In this document: in pieces, positions 50,794 to 56,403 of the stretch
Layout of the letters: each line of letters starts with the position of its first letter
Position numbering within the stretch: the stretch's first letter is position 1
From: Blastocatellia bacterium
Lineage (GTDB): Bacteria; Acidobacteriota; Blastocatellia; Pyrinomonadales; Pyrinomonadaceae
Assembly: GCA_003488005.1 (NCBI GenBank)
Contig: DNND01000099.1
Location: 60,578-116,980, forward strand
DNA: 56,403 nucleotides
Direction of reading: 5' to 3'
Notes under the pieces: model-generated
The model's input: only the letters and a program-made list of their open reading frames with translations
Told to the model about the DNA's origin: nothing
Database searches by the model: none
Program-made: the position numbers and the translations under genes

Positions 50794-51258
50794 ATGGAGA
50801 GCCTGATAAAAACTTTGCCCGCGATCTTATCCGCGGCCGGACCGTCGGCAGAAGTCGCTGAGGCTGCCTGTTTTGCAGCCTGGAAACACGCCGTCGGAGA
50901 TGCATTGAGTATTCACGCCGTGCCGCTAAAACTTGAGAATCAAACTCTGATCGTCGCTGTCGCCGACAACATTTGGCAGCGGCAGTTGGAACAGATTCGT
51001 CCGCAGTTGCTGTTTCGGCTGAACACCGTCTTGGGGCACTCATTGGTTAAGTTGATTGAGCTGAGTATAGATCCCCAAGCGCTACCAAAAACGCGAATTT
51101 CGCAAAGCACCCCGAAGCAGCATTCAGATTCCGCCGTTCCGTTTGAACTGCGCGCGGCTGCTTCCGAAATTCAGGATGCTGACTTGCGGCGCGCCTTTCT
51201 CGGCGCCGCAACGAGCTGCATCAAGCGATTGGAAAGTAATTCGCAATCTGAAACTTGA
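50794..51258 (+). CDS. dciA: DciA-like (DUF721) replicative helicase loader
   Basis: 154 residues. The DUF721 core with WKHAVGDALSIHAVPLKLEN and LIVAVADNIWQRQLEQIRPQ is clear. DciA is the ancestral bacterial DnaB operator in lineages without DnaC or DnaI. The C-terminal tail is less conserved. The stop TGA lies within the first units of the GAAACTT repeat. It is followed by gatC. Confidence 0.85.
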   Translation: MESLIKTLPAILSAAGPSAEVAEAACFAAWKHAVGDALSIHAVPLKLENQTLIVAVADNIWQRQLEQIRPQLLFRLNTVLGHSLVKLIELSIDPQALPKTRISQSTPKQHSDSAVPFELRAAASEIQDADLRRAFLGAATSCIKRLESNSQSET

Positions 51259-51283
51259 AACTTGAAACTTGAAACTTGAAACT
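51249..51283. repeat. Five exact heptamers TGAAACT
   Basis: Five identical TGAAACT units lie between dciA and gatC without an inverted arm. The first unit overlaps the stop codon of dciA. The same unit appears in the efflux operon at 13386-13414. Confidence 0.95.
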
Positions 51284-51292
51284 TAGACCGCC

Positions 51293-51589
51293 ATGCCAAT
51301 CACCGAAGCAGACGTGGAAAAAGTTGCGCAACTCGCGCACATGGAAATTACGCCGGACGAGTTGAAGATCTTTGCGCCGCAAATGGCCGACATCGTCGCT
51401 TACGTCGAACAACTCAACGCGCTCGACACGACAGATGTGCAGCCTTCGCTCGGCGGTCTGACACCTGAAGGCGAAGCCACCGACTCCGCGCGTGATGACG
51501 TTGTCGCCCCGTCGCTGGGACAAAAGACTGCGCTTGCCGAAGCGCCCGATGCCGCGTCAGGACACTTTCGAGTACCGAAGGTGCTTTAG
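51293..51589 (+). CDS. gatC: Aspartyl/glutamyl-tRNA amidotransferase subunit C
   Basis: 98 residues. ITEADVEKVAQLAHMEITPD and the C-terminal DDVVAPSLGQKTALAEAPDA, FRVPKVL are GatC signatures. It stabilises the GatA-GatB complex that amidates misacylated Glu-tRNA(Gln) or Asp-tRNA(Asn). gatA follows after a repeat-containing 107-bp gap; gatB is not in the window. Confidence 0.94.
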   Translation: MPITEADVEKVAQLAHMEITPDELKIFAPQMADIVAYVEQLNALDTTDVQPSLGGLTPEGEATDSARDDVVAPSLGQKTALAEAPDAASGHFRVPKVL

Positions 51590-51625
51590 GAAATAGCATT
51601 GGCAGTGCGTACGAGTCGAGCAATG

Positions 51626-51665
51626 ATTTTCCATTTTCCATTTTCCATTTTTCATTTTCCATTTG
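51626..51665. repeat. Heptameric tandem repeat (TTTTCCA units) between gatC and gatA
   Basis: Five or so TTTTCCA units with minor variation, no inverted arm. The preceding gap in the same operon holds a different heptamer (TGAAACT). Confidence 0.92.
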
Positions 51666-51696
51666 TTTAGGGTCGTTCGCCGATGGTGTGGACAGC

Positions 51697-53127
51697 ATGA
51701 GTGGGATTGAGTCAATCAAAAAAGGGATCGCGAACGGCCAGAAGACTGCGCGCGCGGTCGTAGAGTCGTCTCTGAATGCTGCCGAGAAACTGAACGAAAC
51801 CCTCAACGCGTTTCTGGAAATCGATCGCGACGGCGCAGTGAAACGCGCCGGAGAAATAGATTCAGCTTCACCGCTCGCGGGCATTCCCATCGCCATCAAA
51901 GACAACCTTTGCGTGCAGGGAATGCAAACTTCCTGCGGCTCGCGCATCCTTGGCGATTACCATCCGCCTTACAACGCGACGGTCATTGAAAGATTGTTGG
52001 GCGCCGGCGCGATCGTGATTGGCAAAACTAATTGCGACGAGTTTGCCATGGGCTCTTCGAACGAGAACTCGGCGTTTGGCGCGGTCAAGAATCCCTGGGA
52101 CACGTCGCGTGTGCCGGGCGGCTCGTCGGGCGGTTCTGCCGCAGCCGTCGCCGCGGGCATTGTCCCGGTAGCGTTAGGTTCCGACACCGGCGGCTCGGTG
52201 CGGCAGCCGGCATCGCTGTGCGGCGTCGTTGGTTTGAAGCCTACCTATGGACGCAATTCGCGTTATGGCCTGGTGGCATTCGCCTCTTCGCTGGACCAGG
52301 TGGGAATCTTTGCGCGCACCACTGAAGATGTGGCGCGCGTTCTGGGAATCATTGCCGGCCGCGATCCGCACGATGCAACTACGGCGGACGTGCCGGTTCC
52401 TGATTACACTTCGGAGCTAAGCGCTGACATCAAAGGCGCGCGGCTCGGTTTCCCAAAAGCACTTTTCGGCGAAGGACTTGACACAGAAGTTCGCGCGTCG
52501 GTTGAGTCGGCAGTAAATGTCTATCGCGATCTGGGCGCGGAAATCGTTGAAGTGGAACTACCGCACGCGCAGTACAGCATTGCGGTCTATTACATCATCG
52601 CGACTGCGGAAGCTTCTTCAAACCTGGCGCGCTTTGATGGCGTGCGTTATGGATTTCGCGCCGAGGATGCGCCTGAGCTGCGACAGATGTATCGCAAAAC
52701 GCGCGATGAAGGATTTGGTGCGGAAGTGAAACGCCGCATCATGCTGGGCACCTACGTGCTATCGGCGGGCTACTACGAGGCTTACTATCATAAGGCCCAG
52801 CAGGTGCGCTCGTTGCTCAAGCAGGATTTTCAAAAAGCTTTCGAGCGCTGCGATGCGATCATCACGCCGACGTCACCAACGCCCGCTTTTTTGATCGGCG
52901 AAAAAGTAGACAATCCGCTGGCAATGTATTTGAACGACATCTACACGGTAACGGCGAACCTGGCAGGCATTCCGGGATTGAGTGTTCCCTGCGGACTTTC
53001 CGCCGGCCGGTTGCCGATTGGTTTTCAACTGCTCGGCAGTTACTGGTCTGAACCCACGCTCTTCAAACTCGCGCACGCTTACGAAACTGCGCAACCATTC
53101 ACCGAACGCCCGCCGGTCTATGCATGA
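51697..53127 (+). CDS. gatA: Aspartyl/glutamyl-tRNA amidotransferase subunit A
   Basis: 476 residues, amidase-signature enzyme. The Ser-cis-Ser-Lys triad is present: Lys in PIAIKDNLCV, the glycine-serine block SSGGSAAAVAAG and GSDTGGSVRQPASLCGVVG. It hydrolyses glutamine and supplies ammonia to GatB for tRNA-dependent amidation. ATG at 51697 was preferred to GTG at 51688. It follows gatC. Confidence 0.96.
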   Translation: MSGIESIKKGIANGQKTARAVVESSLNAAEKLNETLNAFLEIDRDGAVKRAGEIDSASPLAGIPIAIKDNLCVQGMQTSCGSRILGDYHPPYNATVIERLLGAGAIVIGKTNCDEFAMGSSNENSAFGAVKNPWDTSRVPGGSSGGSAAAVAAGIVPVALGSDTGGSVRQPASLCGVVGLKPTYGRNSRYGLVAFASSLDQVGIFARTTEDVARVLGIIAGRDPHDATTADVPVPDYTSELSADIKGARLGFPKALFGEGLDTEVRASVESAVNVYRDLGAEIVEVELPHAQYSIAVYYIIATAEASSNLARFDGVRYGFRAEDAPELRQMYRKTRDEGFGAEVKRRIMLGTYVLSAGYYEAYYHKAQQVRSLLKQDFQKAFERCDAIITPTSPTPAFLIGEKVDNPLAMYLNDIYTVTANLAGIPGLSVPCGLSAGRLPIGFQLLGSYWSEPTLFKLAHAYETAQPFTERPPVYA

Positions 53128-53132
53128 GAAAA

Positions 53133-53283
53133 CGCGGCTTTGCCGCTCTCCGTGCGGTAAGGCTTTGCCTTACCGAGGATGGACTCCAAGAGACTTCGCG
53201 AGGCTCAGCCTCGCGAAGTTTTTGGTTGAGCTTGCCGGAAAGGCAGAGCCTTTCCGCACGGGATACGGCAGAGCCGCTTTTTT
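53133..53283. repeat. Nested palindromic element, GGC-NNN-GCC modules (copy 3)
   Basis: Same outline as 6124-6284: GCGGCTTTGCCGC, GGTAAGGCTTTGCCTTACC, CGCGAGGCTCAGCCTCGCG, GGAAAGGCAGAGCCTTTCC, CGGCAGAGCCGC. It ends in T6 and starts after A4, so it probably terminates gatA transcription. Confidence 0.88.
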
Positions 53284-53327
53284 AGCTTGAGCCGCCGCCG
53301 TTGGTTATCGCGACTTCGGGGTCTGTA

Positions 53328-53630
53328 TTAGTTTTGATTTGGCGGGACGGGTTGCCGCGAGGTTCTTGAAGGAGTTTGAACTTTATCAGCCTTATCCGGA
53401 ATCAAGTCGCCGGTGAAAATTTCAAGCACGTTCTTGGCTGTCCCCACCACCGGCGTCGCATCGAGACCAACGTGCACGGCGCCGGCGACGAGCCCTTTCT
53501 TCTTAATGTCGTGGCCGGCAAAGCCCACGACAAAAATCGGGCCGATGATCGGAATTGCCTTGAGCAGTTTCTTGGCAACCTCCCATCCGCCTCGCTTTGC
53601 GATTCCTTTTTTTCGCTTCTTTGCCATCAC
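53328..53630 (-). CDS. Small basic membrane-associated protein of unknown function
   Basis: 100 residues. A very basic start (MAKKRKKGIAKRGG), a hydrophobic segment (AIPIIGPIFVVGFAGHDIKK), a second glycine-rich hydrophobic stretch (GLVAGAVHVGLDATPVVGTA) and a Pro/Gln-rich tail. I associate similar sequences with Acidobacteria but know no function. Two ATGs in a row (53630, 53627). It is convergent with gatA across the repeat element. Confidence 0.6.
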   Translation of the reverse strand: MMAKKRKKGIAKRGGWEVAKKLLKAIPIIGPIFVVGFAGHDIKKKGLVAGAVHVGLDATPVVGTAKNVLEIFTGDLIPDKADKVQTPSRTSRQPVPPNQN

Positions 53631-53683
53631 GTCTCTTTAGAATAAAGTTTATATGTTTCGCAGCGTTCACGAAAGGAATTCAA

Positions 53684-53922
53684 CTGCTAGTATTAATGCA
53701 GTTTGAATTGAGGCGACTGAGTGGCGTGAGGTCAGTACCGTCTGCGGTAGCGGATGGGTTCCGACATTGCCAATTTTCGAGTGCCGCTTGCTATTTGCCC
53801 GATCACTAGACACCAATCGGTAATTGTCAATCGGCAATCACTGAATCCATCCGCTACCGCGGACGGTACTGACCTCATTGCCACTGCCAAGGCCTCTAAT
53901 TCAAATTGCATCACTACCAGCA
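53684..53922. mobile_element. MITE-like inverted-repeat element (copy 3) inside an outer inverted repeat
   Basis: The inner arms 53725-53760 and 53844-53880 match the GAGGTCAGTACCG family of copies 1 and 2. An outer pair (CTGCTAGTATTAATGCAG.. left, ..AAATTGCATCACTACCAGC right; TTGAATTGAGGC / GCCTCTAATTCAA) extends the symmetry to about 240 bp. The inner loop contains yet another inverted repeat (GACATTGCC / GGCAAT). It accounts for most of the gap 53631-54002. Confidence 0.85.
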
Positions 53923-54002
53923 AGTCAATATTGCTCACGTTCGTTGTGTGTTAGCATGAGCGCGTTCCACACAATCCCAGACCGAATTAACTTTGAACGT
54001 CG

Positions 54003-55037
54003 ATGCGCGCAGCTAAGTTATTATTAACGATCGCCTGCCTTAGCGCTTTGTTGTTTTCCTGCAACCGGTCGGGACCGTCGCCTAACAAACTTCTCATCTA
54101 CACGCCGCACGGTCAGGACATGCTGCGCGATTTCGTGGCGCAGTACAAAACCCAACATCCGGAAGTGACTGTCGAGTTTCTCGACATGGGCGCGCGCGAA
54201 ATTCTTGAACGCGTGCGCGCCGAGCGCAATCGTCCGCAGGCTGATCTTTGGTGGGGCGCCGCGCACACGACTTTTCAAACTGCGACGGAAGAAAACCTGT
54301 TGGCGCCTTATCGGCCCACCTGGGCTGCGAACGTTTCAGAAAGCAGCCGCGATGCGAACGACAACTGGTACGGAACTTATCAAACACCCGAAGTCATCGT
54401 TTACAACAGCGACGCGGTCAAGCCGGATGAGGCGCCGAAAGACTGGGACGACGTGCTCGATCCAAAGTGGCGCGACAAAATTCTGATCCGAAATCCCAAC
54501 CCCTCGGATTCAATGCGCGCGATTTTTGGTGCGATGATCTGGCGCTTCTACAAAGACACCGGCACGCCCGACAAGGGCTATGAGTGGCTGCGAAAGCTGG
54601 ACGCGAACGTTCATGAATACACGGCGGATGGTACGTTGCTGATGCAGAAACTGGTGCGACGCGAAGGGCTTGTAACTCTGTGGAACCTGCCGGATGTTTG
54701 GCTCTACAAAGAGCAAAAAGGATTTCCGATCGGATATAACTTTCCAGCCAGCGGCACGCCGGTGATTACCGACGGCATCGCCCTCGTGCGCGGCGCACCG
54801 CACGAAGCCGAAGCAAAACGCTTTTATGAGTTTGTAACCACGTCAGAAGCGTTGGTGCTTGCTGCCAGGAAGTACTATCGCATGCCGGTGCGCAACGATA
54901 TCGATCGCAGCCAACTGCCGGCGTGGATGAATGAAAAAGTCAACGCGATGCCACTGGACTGGAATGTGTTGCGCAAACAAAGTGGCGAATGGCTACGCTA
55001 TTGGGATACCGAAATTCGCGATCATAACAAGCAATGA
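54003..55037 (+). CDS. ABC importer substrate-binding lipoprotein, iron/Fe(III)-type family 1
   Basis: 344 residues. The N-terminus has a lipobox (ALLFSC), giving a lipid-anchored periplasmic protein. The body matches family 1 solute-binding proteins (KLLIYTPHGQDMLRDFVAQY, AREILERVRAERNRPQADL, TPEVIVYNSDAVKP, YRMPVRNDID) of the FbpA/FutA-like group. A ferric iron or phosphonate-like substrate is plausible, but conserved tyrosine ligands were not verified. An ATPase gene follows after a repeat; no permease gene lies between them. Confidence 0.88.
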   Translation: MRAAKLLLTIACLSALLFSCNRSGPSPNKLLIYTPHGQDMLRDFVAQYKTQHPEVTVEFLDMGAREILERVRAERNRPQADLWWGAAHTTFQTATEENLLAPYRPTWAANVSESSRDANDNWYGTYQTPEVIVYNSDAVKPDEAPKDWDDVLDPKWRDKILIRNPNPSDSMRAIFGAMIWRFYKDTGTPDKGYEWLRKLDANVHEYTADGTLLMQKLVRREGLVTLWNLPDVWLYKEQKGFPIGYNFPASGTPVITDGIALVRGAPHEAEAKRFYEFVTTSEALVLAARKYYRMPVRNDIDRSQLPAWMNEKVNAMPLDWNVLRKQSGEWLRYWDTEIRDHNKQ

Positions 55038-55040
55038 AGT

Positions 55041-55132
55041 ATCCACAGATTACGCGGATTACACTGATTGTTAGTTGTCGCTGCTGCGGTTAGCCTGGTT
55101 TTGTCTCAGGTAATCTGTGTAATCTGTGGATT
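55041..55132. repeat. Inverted repeat ATCCACAGATTACGCGG / AATCTGTGTAATCTGTGG type
   Basis: Arms 55041-55069 and 55109-55132 pair and consist of AATCTGTG words. It lies between the binding-protein and ATPase genes and includes a misleading in-frame GTG at 55126. Confidence 0.85.
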
Positions 55133-55143
55133 CTCTTCCGAAG

Positions 55144-56217
55144 ATGCCGTTACTTTCTCTCAAGAACATTTCTAAAAACTACGGCGCCACGCCGGCGGTC
55201 GCGGACATCTCGCTCGATGTCGAGCGCGGCGAGTTCTTTGGCCTGCTTGGTCCATCCGGCTGCGGCAAGACAACCACGCTGCGCATGATTGCCGGCCTCG
55301 AAAAACCCGACAGCGGCACAATCGAATTTGATGGTCGCGACATCACGAACCTGCCGGCCGAACGGCGCGGCTTTGGCATGGTCTTTCAAAACTACGCGCT
55401 CTTTCCGCACCTTAACGTGGCTGAGAATGTCGCTTTTGGTTTGCGCGCGCGTCACCGGCCAAGCGCCGAAATCAAGGAACGGGTGAAGAGTGCGCTGGAA
55501 CTGGTCCAACTTCCCGGCTATGAAAAAAGGCGCGTCGATGAGTTGTCGGGTGGCCAGCAACAGCGCGTGGCAATTGCGCGCGCGATTGCGATTGAACCCG
55601 CCTTGCTGCTCTTTGACGAGCCGCTTTCAAATCTTGATGTCACTTTGCGAGAAGAAACGCGCGGCGAGTTGCGTGAGCTGGTTGTGCGGCTGGGCCTGAC
55701 CGCTGTTTACGTGACGCACGATCAGGAAGAGGCGTTTGCACTTTGCGATCGCATTAGCGTGATGGTCGGCGGACGCTTGCTGCAAACGGGGGCGCCGCGC
55801 GCGCTTTACGAGCAGCCGGCAAAACTTGCTGTCGCGCGTTTTCTTGGCAGAAACAATTTAATCGAAGTGATGCGACTCAGCTCGAGCAATTCCGGCATGG
55901 GTGAGTTCAAAACTTTAGCTGGCGGCCACACCTTGCGGGTTCCAATTCAGCGGGGGGAGTTAGCGCCGCTGAACAAACCAACCACGCTCGCCATTCGACC
56001 AGAGCATGTAGTGCTCAAGCAAGCAGCGGATGGTTTGGAGAACGAAATTCCAGCAGAGGTGCGCGAGATCAACTTTGCTGGCGCAACTTCAACAGTCAAA
56101 CTCGATGCCGGCGGTTTGTTGTTGGAAGCGCTGGTGCTCCAGCCCAATGCTTTTGCTGTTGGTGTTCACTGCGTTGCCGTACTGCCGCCCGAGCACACTT
56201 CACTGCTAAAAGAATGA
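55144..56217 (+). CDS. ABC importer ATP-binding protein (FbpC/PotA-like, with TOBE domain)
   Basis: 357 residues. Walker A GPSGCGKTTTLRM, Q-loop FQNYALFPHLNV, signature LSGGQQQRVAIARAIA, Walker B LLLFDEPLSNLD and H-loop THDQEEAFALCDR are intact. A C-terminal TOBE domain (about 240-357) places it in the iron/spermidine/sugar-type ATPases. It energises uptake with the preceding binding protein. ATG at 55144 fits the family start (MPLLSLKNISKNYG). The cognate permease is not seen; a repeat element follows directly. Confidence 0.93.
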   Translation: MPLLSLKNISKNYGATPAVADISLDVERGEFFGLLGPSGCGKTTTLRMIAGLEKPDSGTIEFDGRDITNLPAERRGFGMVFQNYALFPHLNVAENVAFGLRARHRPSAEIKERVKSALELVQLPGYEKRRVDELSGGQQQRVAIARAIAIEPALLLFDEPLSNLDVTLREETRGELRELVVRLGLTAVYVTHDQEEAFALCDRISVMVGGRLLQTGAPRALYEQPAKLAVARFLGRNNLIEVMRLSSSNSGMGEFKTLAGGHTLRVPIQRGELAPLNKPTTLAIRPEHVVLKQAADGLENEIPAEVREINFAGATSTVKLDAGGLLLEALVLQPNAFAVGVHCVAVLPPEHTSLLKE

Positions 56218-56259
56218 GCGTTATGCGAACGCTGCTCGCGCCAGAGGTAACGTTTGCCA

Positions 56260-56403
56260 ACACGGCTTCGCCGTCTGATGTGCGGAAGGTCTGTGACCTT
56301 CCGTCCCGGTTCTAAAATGTTTTGGGGCTATGCCCCACTCGTGGGCGTAGCCCAAAATGAGCAAGCAACCCGCAACGGTGGGGCAGAGCCGCCACCGCAC
56401 ATC
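56260..56403. repeat. Nested palindromic element, GGC-NNN-GCC modules (copy 4, runs off window)
   Basis: CGGCTTCGCCG, GTCTGATGTGCGG, GGAAGGTCTGTGACCTTCC, TTGGGGCTATGCCCCA and TGGGCGTAGCCCA follow the order of the element at 7885-8092. It ends at CCGCACATC where the window stops. Confidence 0.85.

Noticed and set aside
55126..55143. GTG start of the ABC ATPase at 55126
   Set aside because: It lies within an inverted-repeat arm and adds residues absent from the family; ATG 55144 fits better.

Overview
The window looks like a chromosomal segment of an acidobacterium, most likely class Blastocatellia. The evidence is indirect: an acidobacterial-type VWFA secreted protein, bacillithiol genes, several secreted proteins of a type I associate with this lineage, eukaryote-like signalling genes and a moderate GC content. 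No rRNA or other decisive marker is present, so the assignment is an inference. The first ~27 bases are a G/C homopolymer run that looks like a contig-end artefact.

Layout. 1-8.1 kb holds a bacillithiol-centred region: the VWA protein, bshA, an Nfu-type Fe-S carrier, a secreted helical protein, bshB1, a tiny zinc-ribbon membrane protein and a DinB/BstA-like thiol-transferase fold protein. A frame-disrupted gene follows. 8.3-15.4 kb is a complete tripartite RND efflux operon (TetR, membrane-fusion lipoprotein, RND pump, TolC-type channel) with a perfect palindromic operator upstream and an intrinsic terminator at its end. 15.7-17.2 kb is a YqjD/YqjE-like membrane-stress operon. 17.4-22.4 kb holds a dihaem oxidoreductase behind a ~320-nt leader, a lipoprotein and an M28 peptidase. 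22.7-27.4 kb is topA, an unknown two-gene pair (a helical protein and DUF5674), dprA and a selenocysteine tRNA.

27.6-42.2 kb is the most distinctive block. One strand carries a transmembrane Ser/Thr kinase, a TPR-caspase protein and a secreted protein whose domain matches the kinase's outer domain. The opposite strand carries a 14-repeat WD40-caspase protein, two small secreted or membrane proteins and an ABC exporter with three FHA phospho-threonine-binding domains. Kinase, phosphopeptide reader and two caspase-like proteases together suggest a phospho-signalling and proteolysis system. 42.6-49.2 kb is an aerobic benzoyl-CoA (box) catabolic cluster with boxC, boxB, a TetR regulator, two crotonases and an SDR dehydrogenase. 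49.3-53.6 kb is housekeeping (maf, dciA, gatC, gatA) plus small unknowns. 54-56.2 kb is an ABC importer lacking its permease.

The intergenic space is unusually rich in repeats. At least eight loci carry tandem arrays with a strict 7-bp period but different unit sequences. Three copies of a ~120-240-bp inverted-repeat element share near-identical arms. Several other palindromic families (nested GGC-NNN-GCC modules, GGGGGCATGCCCCC palindromes, AATCTGTG-type, GCAAACTAACAGTTTGC) fill most other gaps. Many serve as gene boundaries, and some supply stop codons or N-terminal codons of genes.
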